42,764 nt of DNA from an uncultured bacterium (GTDB lineage: Bacteria > Verrucomicrobiota > Kiritimatiellia > CAIKKV01 > CAITUY01), in NCBI GenBank assembly GCA_903895695.1, contig CAITUY010000002.1, forward strand, positions 1 through 42,764. The letters are read 5' to 3'. Below are positions 16,250 through 25,408 of the stretch, piece by piece (within the stretch, counting starts at the first letter, position 1; every line of letters begins with the position of its first letter). The translations under genes were made by a program, and so were the position numbers. The notes below the pieces were generated by a model that made no database searches, was not told where the DNA came from, and saw nothing but the letters and a program-made list of their open reading frames with translations.

Positions 16250-17473
16250 TCACTCGTTCCTTAGCGCTTGAACCGGATCCAGCCGCGCCGCACGCCACGC
16301 CGGGATCAGGCCCGCCAACGTGCAAATCGCAATAACCGCGCCTGCAACGATGGCCACGTCCGCGGCCGAGGTGCGCGACGGGATCTCGCTCAACCGGTAA
16401 AGCTCCTTCGGGAACAACTCGAGATTGAACGTTTCCGACAGCCAGCGCATCAAGTCGTTGCGGTAGTGCAGCACGAGCAGGGCCGTGCCGATGCCGGCCG
16501 TGGTCCCGAGCATCCCCTCGATCCAGCCCTGCCAGAAGAAGATCCGCATGATGCTGCCCGACTGGAACCCAACCGCCTTGAGCAGGCCGATTTCCCGGGT
16601 CTTCTGCACCGTCACCGTGATGAGCGTGTTCGTGATGCCGAACGCCGCGACGATGGTGATAAAGATCAGCAGGAAGAACATCATGTTCTTCTCGACCCGC
16701 AAAGCGCTGAACAACTGCCGGTTTTGTTCCATCCACGTGCCGACCGTATAGTCGGATCCCAGCGTTCGCTGCACGCCCTCCGCCGTCGCGTGGGCCCGGT
16801 AGGGATCGGAAGTCATCGCGCGGATCGATTGCACACCGCTCTCGAGACCGTAGAGCGACTGTGCCGTGCCGATCGAACATAGCACGAAGCTGGAGTCATA
16901 TTCCCACATCCCTACTTCATAAAGGCCCACGAGCACCAGTTCCTCGGGGAGCGTGATCTCGTCCTTGGACATGAAGCTGCGCGGGGAGTTGACGAGCAGG
17001 CGGTCCCCGAGCTGGACCCCCATGCGACGGGCCAAGTCGGCGCCCATGATGGCCTCGCCGGCCTTGACTTCGAATCGGCCCTCCACCATGTGGGCGGGGA
17101 TCTGGCTCACGGTCCGCTCGCGGGCCGGGTCGATCCCGCGCAGGATGGGCGTGTAAACGCGGCCCGCATGCTGGATGACGACCGGCCCCTCGATCGTCGG
17201 GGCCACGCCCTTGACGCCCGGCACCGCCGCGACGCGTGCCATGACCTCGCCTTCGTCCTGAATGCCGCCCGTGGCCGAGATCGTGATGTGGGCGTTGAAC
17301 CCCAAAATCTTGTCGCGCCACATGTCGTCGAAGCCACTCATCACCGAAAGCACGATGATCAACACGGCCACCCCGAGCAGCACACCCAAGACCGAGATGA
17401 TCGTGATGATGGAGAAGTACGTGCGCTTGGGCTTCAGGTACTTCAGCGCCAAAAAGAGGGAGAACGGAAGCAT
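16250..17473 (-). CDS. lolC: Lipoprotein-releasing permease LolC/LolE-type
   Basis: A 407-residue FtsX/MacB-fold permease with the four-helix LolC/E layout: one membrane span near residues 20-50 (SIITIISVLGVLLGVAVLII), a large periplasmic domain (about 60-265), and three spans near the C-terminus beginning MMFFLLIFITIVAAFGITN. The opening FLALKYLKPKRTYFS is typical of LolC/E. Only one permease gene is present, so it may form a homodimer with LolD, as in bacteria with a single LolF-like subunit. It lies 13 bases after lysS and 3 bases before lolD. Confidence 0.92.
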   Translation of the reverse strand: MLPFSLFLALKYLKPKRTYFSIITIISVLGVLLGVAVLIIVLSVMSGFDDMWRDKILGFNAHITISATGGIQDEGEVMARVAAVPGVKGVAPTIEGPVVIQHAGRVYTPILRGIDPARERTVSQIPAHMVEGRFEVKAGEAIMGADLARRMGVQLGDRLLVNSPRSFMSKDEITLPEELVLVGLYEVGMWEYDSSFVLCSIGTAQSLYGLESGVQSIRAMTSDPYRAHATAEGVQRTLGSDYTVGTWMEQNRQLFSALRVEKNMMFFLLIFITIVAAFGITNTLITVTVQKTREIGLLKAVGFQSGSIMRIFFWQGWIEGMLGTTAGIGTALLVLHYRNDLMRWLSETFNLELFPKELYRLSEIPSRTSAADVAIVAGAVIAICTLAGLIPAWRAARLDPVQALRNE

Positions 17474-17486
17474 GGGGGTCCCAGCC

Positions 17487-18926
17487 CTATTCCCTGGGCT
17501 TCAACTGCGGGAACAGGATCACGTCGCGAATGGCTTCGCACCCGAGCAGCATCATGACCAACCGGTCGATGCCCACGCCCATGCCGCCGGCCGGCGGCAT
17601 GCCATGTTCCAGCGCCGCCAGGAACTCCTCGTCGACCTTCTGCTGATCCTGCCCGGCCTGCTGCTCGAACCGCTTGCGCTGCTCGATCGGGTCATTGAGT
17701 TCCGTGTAACCCGGCGCGATTTCCTTGCCGCCAATGACCAGCTCGAACACATCCACCAGCGTCGGATCGTCCTCGCACCGCTTGGCCAGCGGAACGAGCT
17801 CAGCGGGCAACCGCACCACGAAGGTCGGGTTGACGAAGGTGCGCTCAATCAACTTCTCGTACACGTCCTGCGTGATGTCCACGGCCGTCCAGGCCGGGTC
17901 GATGCCCAGGCCCAGCGCCTCGGCGCGCGACCGCATGGTCTCGCGATCGAACGTGAACCACTCGGTGCCCATCTTCTCCTGCACCAGGTCCTTGTAGGCC
18001 ACGGTGCGCCAAGGCGGCGTGAGATCGATCGGATGCTCCGCCGAACCCGCCTCCAACGTGCCGAGCACCGTCTGTGCCACGTGGACCACCAGGGCCTCGA
18101 CGAGATCCTTCATGCCGCGCATGTCGGAATAGGCCTCGTAGACCTCCATCATCGTGAACTCGGGATTATGAAAACGCGACAGGCCCTCGTTGCGGAAATT
18201 GCGGTTCAGCTCGAAGACTTTGTCGAAGCCGCCGACAAGCAACCGCTTGAGGTAAAGCTCCGGCGCGATGCGCAGATACATGGCCGCGTTAAGCGCCTCG
18301 TAATGCGTTACGAATGGCTTTGCCGCGGCCCCGCCAGCCTGCGGCTGCATCATGGGTGTCTCAACCTCGGAGAATCCCCGCGCGCCGAGAAACGCGCGGA
18401 TTTCCCGAATGATCGCCAGCCGCTTGTCGAAGACCACGCGCACGTCCGGATTGCTGATCAAGTCAAGATACCGCTGGCGGTACCGCTGGTCGGTATCCTT
18501 GAGACCGTGCCATTTTTCGGGCAGCGGCAGGAGCGCCTTGGAAAGCATGACCCAGCGCGTGATCTTGACCGTCTGCTCCCCCGTGCGGGTCGTGAACAGA
18601 GTGCCCTCGGCGCCGATCTGGTCGCCCAGGTCGAGCAGTTTGAAGGCCTCGTAGGCGTCACCAAGCACGTTCTTCTGTGCATAGATCTGCAGGCGGTCCG
18701 TGCCGTCGCGCAAGTCCGCGAAGATGCTCTTGCCCATGTCGCGCGACGTCGTCAACCGACCGGCCACCGATACGACCTTGCCTTCTTCAAACGCGGCCCG
18801 CACCTCGGCCAATCGGCCCGTGCGGACGAAGGCCCGACCGAAAGGCGCATAGCCCTTGGCCTCCAAGGCCCGCATATTGGCAAGCCGCTGCTCCAGATAC
18901 TCGTTCGTCGTTACCGGTTCGGTCAT
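17487..18926 (-). CDS. lysS: Lysyl-tRNA synthetase, class II
   Basis: A 479-residue class II lysyl-tRNA synthetase. The N-terminal anticodon-binding OB fold spans about 50-150 ([24 protein letters not shown]). The catalytic domain shows motif 1 around [10 protein letters not shown], motif 2 [20 protein letters not shown] and motif 3 [13 protein letters not shown]. It charges tRNA-Lys in the cytoplasm. The start has GAGGAAAG about 6 bases upstream. It leads the lysS-lolC-lolD cluster, so a housekeeping enzyme and lipoprotein export share a transcript. Confidence 0.97.
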   Translation of the reverse strand: MTEPVTTNEYLEQRLANMRALEAKGYAPFGRAFVRTGRLAEVRAAFEEGKVVSVAGRLTTSRDMGKSIFADLRDGTDRLQIYAQKNVLGDAYEAFKLLDLGDQIGAEGTLFTTRTGEQTVKITRWVMLSKALLPLPEKWHGLKDTDQRYRQRYLDLISNPDVRVVFDKRLAIIREIRAFLGARGFSEVETPMMQPQAGGAAAKPFVTHYEALNAAMYLRIAPELYLKRLLVGGFDKVFELNRNFRNEGLSRFHNPEFTMMEVYEAYSDMRGMKDLVEALVVHVAQTVLGTLEAGSAEHPIDLTPPWRTVAYKDLVQEKMGTEWFTFDRETMRSRAEALGLGIDPAWTAVDITQDVYEKLIERTFVNPTFVVRLPAELVPLAKRCEDDPTLVDVFELVIGGKEIAPGYTELNDPIEQRKRFEQQAGQDQQKVDEEFLAALEHGMPPAGGMGVGIDRLVMMLLGCEAIRDVILFPQLKPRE

Positions 18927-18965
18927 TGTCTTTCCTCAATCGCGATTGTGCAGGCCCGCAGGAGA

Positions 18966-19035
18966 GTGAACAGTCAACAGTAAACGGTGAACAGTGAGGG
19001 CTGACGACTGCTTACTGTCACCGTTCACTGTTCAC
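18966..19035. repeat. GTGAACAGT repeat cluster with hairpin
   Basis: GTGAACAGT occurs at 18966 and 18987. GTGAACAGTGA (18987-18997) pairs with TCACTGTTCAC (19025-19035), giving an 11-bp stem that overlaps the stop codon of the TlpA-like gene. It belongs to the degenerate short-repeat style seen elsewhere in the window. No clear T-run follows on the minus strand. Confidence 0.6.
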
Positions 19036-20408
19036 TTTTCCTGAGGCGTCACCTTCACCGCAGGCGTCACTATCACCTCGGGCGTCACCTTCACCTCGGG
19101 TGTCACCTTGACCTCGGGCGCCACCGTTGCGTCCGCCAGCGGCTTCCCCTCGACGAGGATGTTGAGTTCATGAGTAAGGGTGGCTTCAAAATCGGGCACC
19201 ATTCCGACGTGGATCGCCCGAATCTTGCCGTCCTTTCCGATCAGCACGGTTTGTGGGATCCCGCGGACCCGGTAGAGCCCGCCGACCTCGCCATCGCGGT
19301 CCAGGGCCACCGTGCAGGACACGCCGAGTTTCTTCAAGTAGTCGCTGGCGCGATCCTCCGGTTCCTGCTCATTGACTGCATAGAAGACAACGCCCTTGTC
19401 CTTGTAGCCCGCCGTGAGTTTGGCAACGAACGGCAAATCCTTACGGCTGGGACCGCTCCAAGTAGCCCAGAAGTCCAGCACAACCACGGCGTTCGTAAGC
19501 CCCGGGACCGGCAGCCCGGCCTTGCCGCCATCCAGGGTGGCCAGGCTGAATGCCGGCGCGGCGTGGCCGATCAGGTCAGCCGGAGACGCGGCGTCTTCAC
19601 CCGATTCAGGCGCCTCCTCCTCCATGCCGTCGAACAGCGCGGGCACTTTCTTTGCGCCCTCCGGCGGCACGAAGACAAACGTTTCCTTCGCCAGATCAGC
19701 CCCTGCGGACCAGTGTTCGAACCGATTCTCGACGGTCATCGACGCGGCCTTCACGCCGGGCATATCCGCCCGCATCGTGGCCATGCTCTTGCTCATGTCC
19801 GTCAGAACCCGTACGACGACAGGCTTGTCGTTCGTGGTGATCCAGAGGTCCCAATCGAACTCCTCCTGCTTGAAGCTCAGGCGGTCGCACGTCTGGCCGT
19901 CCAGCGTCTCGCGGCCGGCGTAGCTCGTCTGCGTAACGCCTTCCATGATCGCCGCGTACACGTCTTTCCGCATCAGGTTGTCGAGAAAAAGCATGTTGCC
20001 GGCAATGGGGGCTGCCTGGAAGAGATCCTCCAGCGACTTGGGCGCGTCCTTTGACTCGTAGCGGTTACCCATGCTGGCGTAAAGGGTGGTACCGTCCGAG
20101 ACAACCGTGTTGGCGGGGGCGCCGCGCTTGTGGCGCAAGGCCAGCTTGTTGGGTTTCTCCATGGCGAAACCGTAGGTCGTCTCAATCTCCTGCTTCATCC
20201 CTTCCGACGCCGTCTTCATCGTGAGCGTCACGTCGCAGGAGAACTGCGGCAATGACTGGATGTAATTGCAAAACGTACGCAGAAGCGTGTCAGCCTTGGG
20301 GTCGACTTTCGGCTTGCCGCCGTCCACGGCCAGAGCGTAAGCCGCAGCAGTCGCGAACCACAACGCCGCCACAACGCCGCCCAGAATCAGAATCCTGAAA
20401 GCTTTCAT
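19032..20408 (-). CDS. Secreted DUF2092-like / TlpA-like protein lacking redox cysteines
   Basis: A 458-residue exported protein. After a signal peptide (MKAFRILILGGVVAALWFATAA) comes a DUF2092-like domain (about 40-255), related to lipoprotein-binding LolA-type folds, and then a TlpA/peroxiredoxin-like thioredoxin domain (about 275-420). The usual WCGPC site reads WATWSGPSRKDLP, so both redox Cys are Ser (318 and 321), although the cis-Pro (GIPQTVLIG) remains. Disulfide chemistry is therefore unlikely, and a binding role is more plausible. The C-terminus is a tandem six-residue repeat (VKVTPE type). I chose the ATG at 20408; the frame is open to 20519. Confidence 0.82.
   Translation of the reverse strand: MKAFRILILGGVVAALWFATAAAYALAVDGGKPKVDPKADTLLRTFCNYIQSLPQFSCDVTLTMKTASEGMKQEIETTYGFAMEKPNKLALRHKRGAPANTVVSDGTTLYASMGNRYESKDAPKSLEDLFQAAPIAGNMLFLDNLMRKDVYAAIMEGVTQTSYAGRETLDGQTCDRLSFKQEEFDWDLWITTNDKPVVVRVLTDMSKSMATMRADMPGVKAASMTVENRFEHWSAGADLAKETFVFVPPEGAKKVPALFDGMEEEAPESGEDAASPADLIGHAAPAFSLATLDGGKAGLPVPGLTNAVVVLDFWATWSGPSRKDLPFVAKLTAGYKDKGVVFYAVNEQEPEDRASDYLKKLGVSCTVALDRDGEVGGLYRVRGIPQTVLIGKDGKIRAIHVGMVPDFEATLTHELNILVEGKPLADATVAPEVKVTPEVKVTPEVIVTPAVKVTPQEK
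19045..19116 (-). repeat. 18-bp tandem repeat coding VKVTPE units
   Basis: Four tandem 18-base units beginning GGCGTCACC or GGTGTCACC on the plus strand encode the Val-Lys-Val-Thr-Pro-Glu tail of the TlpA-like protein. Unit-to-unit differences are few. A proline/threonine-rich tail of this kind may be a flexible linker or cell-wall spacer. Confidence 0.8.
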
Positions 20409-20624
20409 CTGTCGTGCCGTCCTTTCTCGATCCTTCTGACGTTCAAGGCGGCCAATGTACGCCGGGACTCGCGCGAAAGCAAGACGGACGGCGGAGCGTG
20501 TCGGGGTGCGCAAACCCATTGCCGCCCCTTGTTCGGCCCGCTATGATCCTGCACATATCCGGCTCCACACGGCCGTCTTTTGTGCGCCGAGTGGCAGGCC
20601 CGGCCTCGTGAAAGGGAACGTCCC

Positions 20625-23018
20625 ATGCGAACCTCTATTGCCCTGACGGCTCTCGGGGCGCTGATCCCGGTCTGTGCGGCACTCGCGGCGAATCCGGCCC
20701 GCTACTTCGATGGCGTCAACCCGGGCACACTCCCCCCGCAGCGCTTCGGCACGCTGGTCGAGGACGTTACCAAGGGTTACTCGGCCGACATCGACGGCGT
20801 CAAGCCGGGCGACCTCATCATCGGGATCGACAGCAATCGCGTCCGGGATCTCGGCGAAGCCGCGTTCATGCACTACAGCCATGACGACCGACCCGAAACA
20901 ACGCTGACCGTCATCCGCGACGGCGCACTCACCATCCTCACCGCCCGGCCGATCTTCCCCACCATGCGTGCCTTCGTTAAGGTCCGCTCCGCCGGGCCGC
21001 CGGTCTCCGACCTCCTGAAAGCCTGGAACGTCTCGCTGGCCGACATCTTCGGCTCGCCGCCCCCCGCCTTCGGTCCGGACGCCGCCACCGGTGCCATCCG
21101 CGACGTCCTGGACGCGTTCGATGCCACGGAACCGGTCCCGCGCGTGCAGCCGTTCATGGCCATCGAGTATCTGCCGGCCCGCGCCCAGGACGCCCTCTGG
21201 GCGCTCACCGCCCGGAAGAACCCGGCGGACCGGGAGTGGGTGCTCGCGCTGCTCCAGGTCTTCGCCCGCCTAGTGACAGAGCATTATGACGAGGCCGGCG
21301 CCCTGATCGCACAGCACCACCTGCTCGACCGCAAGATGGACCCCTTCCTCGACCGCCTGGCGGTCTTCTACAAGGCGCTGATCGACCGCCGGATCTCGGT
21401 CGCCAACGGCCTGTCGCTCGCCCCCTATGACGTCGATGCCGACTTTTTCGCCTTCTGCTATCCCTACCCCGTGACCGCCCCCAAGGCGGCCCATTCGTTC
21501 GAGTTCGATCCGGACTACCAGGCTCTTTTCGACAGGGCGACGTCCGGCCTCGCCGTGTCCGACGATGACTTCCGCGGCAAGGCCTACGGCTACGCCAATC
21601 CGGGCACAAGCAACGACACCGAACGCTACATCGGTCAGGTAAAGGCCGCCCTGCTCGACCAGGAAAACCACGGGGGCTGGCCGTTCCGCAGTACGGTCAT
21701 CTACTCCGAACCCGGCCGCAGCAAGACGATCTCGCAGCTGCTGGCCCGGCTGGACGCGAAGCCCGACCGGACGGTGGAGACGGCCTTTGCCCTCCTGGCA
21801 CCGTCCGTCATCGCCAACAACGAAACGGCCTTCCGGCGTGCCTACACGATCCTCGCCGCGGCGGGCGACCGCGAAGCGGGTTGCGCGAACGACATCATCA
21901 ACAACACGGAGCGGTTCTGGTCTTTGAAACCGGAAGCACTGCAGCGCGCCCGCCAGTCGATTGAGGCCAGCCGCTCCCTGCCCGAATTTTACCAGTGCCT
22001 CCGGAAACTGAGTCCGACCGTCGACCGGCACCTGGCCAACGGCACGTGCCAGCGGGTGGGCACGTTCATCCAGGGCGCCAGCACCTATTGCCATGCCTAT
22101 CCCGTGGTCGTGGCCCGGGCCTTCGCCGTTCCGCCCGACCCGGAGGCCGTGAATCGAGTCGAGCAGGTCGCCTTGCTCACGGGAAACGCGACGGACATCC
22201 GGGAGGCACTGGTCGTGCTCAGCGCCGACCTGGCATCGAAACCCCGGTTGGCGCGACTGACCAACCTGCTGGACCTTCACGACCGCGTCGGCGCCGGTCC
22301 CGTGTGCGAGGCAGCCGCCCGCGTCCTGACCTACCTCGCGGTCATAGGCGATCGCTTCGAACCGGCCGATGGTGTCGATGCCGTCCAGCGCCTGCGAACG
22401 TTCTTCGCGAACGTCGAGTCCTTGCATTATGCAAAGATTGCCCGCGAGCTGTCCGCCATCGAGAATGACGACCCGACGCTCGACGGCACGGTCGAGGACT
22501 ACTGCCAGGAAGCCGGCGTGCCGTCCGTGTGCCTGCTCCTTGCCGCCAAACTCCGGGAGGCCGGCCACGCGCGGCAGGCCGAGCACTACGTGGACAAGGC
22601 CATCGGCCTTTACATGCCGATCCTGCAGGGCTACGCGTCACCCGAACGCTTCCGCATGGCCTTTCGGGATTTCACCTCGGTGCCGGGTTTCGAGGATAGA
22701 TTCCTCGCCTACCGACAGTGGATGGGCAACGACAACAGCGTCGGCAGCCATGTCCTGAAGGCTGTGGCGGCCTCCTACCGGAACGATGGGGACACCGTGG
22801 TGCGCGAGGTGTTGGCCTCTGCCAAATCGGGGGGACCGAAGTCGTCCGAATCGTACCTGTACGACCGCGCCGTCTTCAACTCAGCCGAGGATCTGCGGGC
22901 CAGGTTGTTGCACAACCTGATGGCGAAGAAGGCGCTTACCGAGGAGCAGGTGGCCCAGTTGAAGGCCGCCCCGAAGCTTCAACTCGACGTCGCCGCGAGC
23001 CCGCCAGCCAAGCCTTGA
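20625..23018 (+). CDS. Large secreted PDZ-domain protein
   Basis: A 797-residue exported protein with signal peptide MRTSIALTALGALIPVCAALA and one PDZ domain at about residues 35-105 (FGTLVEDVTKGYSADIDGVKPGDLIIGIDS). The remaining 690 or so residues are mainly alpha-helical, with no enzyme motif I recognise and no protease triad near the PDZ domain. It may be a periplasmic scaffold binding unfolded or C-terminal peptides. The ATG at 20625 has AAGGGA 8 bases upstream; the frame is open back to 20580. It is divergent from the TlpA-like gene and convergent with the thioredoxin-like gene. Confidence 0.72.
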   Translation: MRTSIALTALGALIPVCAALAANPARYFDGVNPGTLPPQRFGTLVEDVTKGYSADIDGVKPGDLIIGIDSNRVRDLGEAAFMHYSHDDRPETTLTVIRDGALTILTARPIFPTMRAFVKVRSAGPPVSDLLKAWNVSLADIFGSPPPAFGPDAATGAIRDVLDAFDATEPVPRVQPFMAIEYLPARAQDALWALTARKNPADREWVLALLQVFARLVTEHYDEAGALIAQHHLLDRKMDPFLDRLAVFYKALIDRRISVANGLSLAPYDVDADFFAFCYPYPVTAPKAAHSFEFDPDYQALFDRATSGLAVSDDDFRGKAYGYANPGTSNDTERYIGQVKAALLDQENHGGWPFRSTVIYSEPGRSKTISQLLARLDAKPDRTVETAFALLAPSVIANNETAFRRAYTILAAAGDREAGCANDIINNTERFWSLKPEALQRARQSIEASRSLPEFYQCLRKLSPTVDRHLANGTCQRVGTFIQGASTYCHAYPVVVARAFAVPPDPEAVNRVEQVALLTGNATDIREALVVLSADLASKPRLARLTNLLDLHDRVGAGPVCEAAARVLTYLAVIGDRFEPADGVDAVQRLRTFFANVESLHYAKIARELSAIENDDPTLDGTVEDYCQEAGVPSVCLLLAAKLREAGHARQAEHYVDKAIGLYMPILQGYASPERFRMAFRDFTSVPGFEDRFLAYRQWMGNDNSVGSHVLKAVAASYRNDGDTVVREVLASAKSGGPKSSESYLYDRAVFNSAEDLRARLLHNLMAKKALTEEQVAQLKAAPKLQLDVAASPPAKP

Positions 23019-23063
23019 CGCCGGGATAAGGCGCGGCGAAAAGGGCTGGGCACCCGATTACCC

Positions 23064-23083
23064 GGCGGATGAGGACATCCGCC
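23064..23083. repeat. Hairpin between convergent genes
   Basis: GGCGGAT (23064-23070) and ATCCGCC (23077-23083) form a 7-bp stem with a 6-base loop; a related GATGTCCGCC follows near 23111-23120. It sits between two convergent genes. No T-run is present on either side, so it may be a REP-like element or a weak transcription barrier. Confidence 0.5.
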
Positions 23084-23120
23084 TCCAGACGTGGCGCCTG
23101 TCCCGCGAGATGTCCGCCCC

Positions 23121-24065
23121 CTACTTCACGGCCGCGAGTTCGGCCTGAATCGCCGCGATCTTCCCGAGCAGCCTCTGCAACGTGCGGCGGTTGTCCGCGT
23201 TGTTTTCCGGCGCCGCCATCAGCCAGTCCTCAAGGCTGCGCCGCGCGACTCGTAGCGCCTCCAGCTTCTCGATCGCGAAGTCTGCTTTGGCCAGCGCCGC
23301 CTTCTGCACGCCCGCGCCCTCCGGATCGAGTTGCGCGATGACACGCTCCCGCCCCACCTGGCTCATCAGGACACCCGCCTGCATGAGTCGGGTCTGGAAA
23401 CTGTCCAAACGTTTCCGATTCTCGGGAGTATCTTGAGGACGGGTTGCCTGCCAGGCCGAAAACTCCTTCGGGATCGCCTTGAACTCGAGGAAGGCCTGGC
23501 GGTAAGCCGCCGCTTGCGCGGGCGCCAACCCTGCGACAAACCGGTCCATGGTCACGGGCCAGTCGAGCAAGGCCTCGGTCGTGTCCCGCATGAACGAGTA
23601 GAGCGTGGTCTCCTGGTTCAGGCGAAACTGCGAGATCTGGTTGGTGCCGTCCGGCGCGAGAAGCACAAATGTCGGCATGCCCTCCACGCCATACGTCCGG
23701 GCCAGCGCTTCGTTACGCTCTTGGATGGCAGCGGGCTGAGGCGTGTGGCGCGGCAGATCGATGAACACCATGACAAAGCGATTGCTGGCATAGGCCACCC
23801 ACTCGGACTGGGTGAACACGGTCTCATGGACGACCTTGCAGTAGGGACACCAGTCAGAACCCGTGAACTCCATGAACAGGGGTAGGCCGCGGTTCTTGGC
23901 CAGAGCCCGGGCGGCGTCCAGGTCGGAAGTCCACCCGCCCAGGGTCGCTCCATGGTCGACGACCGTGAATGCTCCGTCCACGAGCCCGTTGGTCTGGGCC
24001 CGGGCCACCGGTAGGACCAGCAGGAAGAAGGCCGCCACAGCCGCCATCGCGCACGACATTTTCAT
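23121..24065 (-). CDS. Exported thioredoxin-like protein (WCPYC)
   Basis: A 314-residue exported protein with a signal peptide (residues 1-24, cleaved near VARAQT) and a thioredoxin-fold domain at about 45-165. The redox site is W72-C73-P-Y-C76-K, preceded by LFMEFTGSD, with cis-Pro in GMPTFVLLAPDG. It resembles Thioredoxin_7/DsbD-gamma-like proteins found in PVC bacteria. The C-terminal 150 residues are helical and unrecognised. Unlike the nearby TlpA-like protein its Cys pair is intact, so it may be the active partner in the periplasm. I preferred the ATG at 24065; the frame is open to 24098, and no strong ribosome-binding site decides it. Confidence 0.83.
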   Translation of the reverse strand: MKMSCAMAAVAAFFLLVLPVARAQTNGLVDGAFTVVDHGATLGGWTSDLDAARALAKNRGLPLFMEFTGSDWCPYCKVVHETVFTQSEWVAYASNRFVMVFIDLPRHTPQPAAIQERNEALARTYGVEGMPTFVLLAPDGTNQISQFRLNQETTLYSFMRDTTEALLDWPVTMDRFVAGLAPAQAAAYRQAFLEFKAIPKEFSAWQATRPQDTPENRKRLDSFQTRLMQAGVLMSQVGRERVIAQLDPEGAGVQKAALAKADFAIEKLEALRVARRSLEDWLMAAPENNADNRRTLQRLLGKIAAIQAELAAVK

Positions 24066-24087
24066 AGGGAGTGCCCGGTTTGAGCGG

Positions 24088-24591
24088 CTACTTGGCATCG
24101 ATCTTCAGCGCGTTAGAGTGCACGACCTTGCCGGCTTCAAAACCGTAGCAGAAGCCCACCTGGAACGACTTGCCCGCTTCCTTCGGTACCCGATCGGGTG
24201 GAATACACACGTCTACCGAAAGCGTGGCATTCGGCAGCAGGAAAACTTCGTGCGGCTCCGAAGGCTTGGCGCCTGCGCACAGATCGAGCAAGCCCATGCC
24301 GGTGTCGCCATAGGATACGATCGGGTGCAGGTTGGCAACCACGCACAGGTAGGTGTTCGGACAAACGCGCAGGCTGTAGGGGGCCGCACTCGTATTGGTG
24401 ATGTGAACGCGACAGATAACGCCCGTCGCCGCGCTATAGGCCGTCAGTTCGGCCTTGACCGCCACCGGCGCATCCGGGCTATCCTGAAGGCCCGGGATGC
24501 AGGTCGCCGGCGCGGAACTATCCGCCGCCAGCCCGGTTGCGCACACCCAGCCTGCCGCCAACCACGCTGCCACCATTGACTTCGCGTTCAT
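24088..24591 (-). CDS. Hypothetical secreted protein with several cysteines
   Basis: A 167-residue protein with a signal peptide (MNAKSMVAAWLAAGWVCATGLAA) and a predicted beta-sandwich-like body containing CRVHITNTSAAPYSLRVCPN. At least five Cys occur in the mature part (in TCIPG, GVICRV, RVCPNTYLC, DLCAG, DVCIPP and GFCYG), suggesting disulfides. A thioredoxin-like protein with a WCPYC site is encoded 22 bases downstream, a natural partner for disulfide formation or repair. GGAGG lies 6 bases before the start. No family recognised. Confidence 0.75.
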   Translation of the reverse strand: MNAKSMVAAWLAAGWVCATGLAADSSAPATCIPGLQDSPDAPVAVKAELTAYSAATGVICRVHITNTSAAPYSLRVCPNTYLCVVANLHPIVSYGDTGMGLLDLCAGAKPSEPHEVFLLPNATLSVDVCIPPDRVPKEAGKSFQVGFCYGFEAGKVVHSNALKIDAK

Positions 24592-24757
24592 GCCGCCTCC
24601 TTGTCAGGGTTCCCCGTTAAACTGCCGCAGTGTAAACCCCGACACGACCCAATACTACAGCAGAATCCCATCAAAAAACTTTCACGTTTCAATTACTTTG
24701 CGTTGCAAAGTTCTTTTCGATGTGCGATGGTAGCGCCATCGAAAGGGAGAGAATCGC
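24592..24757. other. Divergent intergenic region heading the exosortase operon
   Basis: An AT-richer stretch between the secreted Cys protein (-) and the first gene of the exosortase block (+). It holds the palindrome at 24695-24711 and the ribosome-binding site AAGGGAGAG for the downstream gene. Clear -35/-10 pairs could not be picked with confidence. Confidence 0.5.
24695..24711 (+). promoter_or_regulatory. Perfect palindrome ACTTTGC-GTT-GCAAAGT, likely operator
   Basis: Perfect 7-bp arms around a 3-base centre, 47 bases before the first start codon of the seven-gene block. The second gene of that block encodes a winged-helix regulator, so autoregulation through this site is the natural inference. 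The sequence itself shows only the palindrome and its position. Confidence 0.65.
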
Positions 24758-25408
24758 ATGATCGCCCATCACGTTCACGATGCGCTGGCGCAAGTCCGAC
24801 GGCTTCAGGATCTGATCCTGGAAAAACGCATGTTTCAGGGGTACTCCGGCCGCGCCCGGGTACTCTCCGGCGCCACGGCCCTTGCCGCCGCCGCGTTTCT
24901 CGACTCCGCGTGGGTTCCCCGGACGGAGTTGGCCCATCTCGCCGGCTGGGCGCTGGCATTGACCGCCGCGCTCTTGCTGAATTACGGCGCGCTGGCGTGG
25001 TGGTTCCTTTTCGATCCTACGGTCCGTCGCAACCCACGCCTGATCAAGCCGGCCATCGACGCGGTCCCCGCCCTGCTCGTTGGCGCCGTGCTCTCCGTCG
25101 CCTTGATTGTCGGCGGCCAGTACCGGCTACTCTTTGGTGTCTGGATGTCGCTCTATGGGCTCGCGCAGGTCGCCTATCGTCAGTCTCTCCCGCCCGGCAT
25201 CTATCGCGTGGGCCTGCTCTACATGCTGTGCGGCGCCGCCTGCCTGCTCGCCCCGCATCTCACCTTCACCAATCCCTGGCCCATGGGCCTCACGTTCCTG
25301 TTCGGCGAAGTCGCCGGCGGGTATGTGCTGCTCTCCGAGAGTCGAGGGTCGGGGGACGGGGCGCGAGAAGAAGCCGAAGGAGAGAGGGTCGAGGGAGAAA
25401 ACCAATGA
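24758..25408 (+). CDS. Polytopic membrane protein, first gene of exosortase block
   Basis: A 216-residue protein with an N-terminal cytoplasmic helix (HVHDALAQVRRLQDLILEKRMF) and about six hydrophobic segments between residues 30 and 195, ending in a charged tail. I do not recognise a named family; proteins of this form are often encoded with the winged-helix regulator that follows. The stop codon overlaps the next start (ATGA), so the two are translationally coupled and may form a membrane sensor-regulator pair. GGGAGAG precedes the ATG. Confidence 0.72.
   Translation: MIAHHVHDALAQVRRLQDLILEKRMFQGYSGRARVLSGATALAAAAFLDSAWVPRTELAHLAGWALALTAALLLNYGALAWWFLFDPTVRRNPRLIKPAIDAVPALLVGAVLSVALIVGGQYRLLFGVWMSLYGLAQVAYRQSLPPGIYRVGLLYMLCGAACLLAPHLTFTNPWPMGLTFLFGEVAGGYVLLSESRGSGDGAREEAEGERVEGENQ

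Noticed and set aside
17262..18983. 573-codon plus-strand frame
   Set aside because: Antisense to lysS, with no domain or ribosome-binding site; lysS has all class II motifs.
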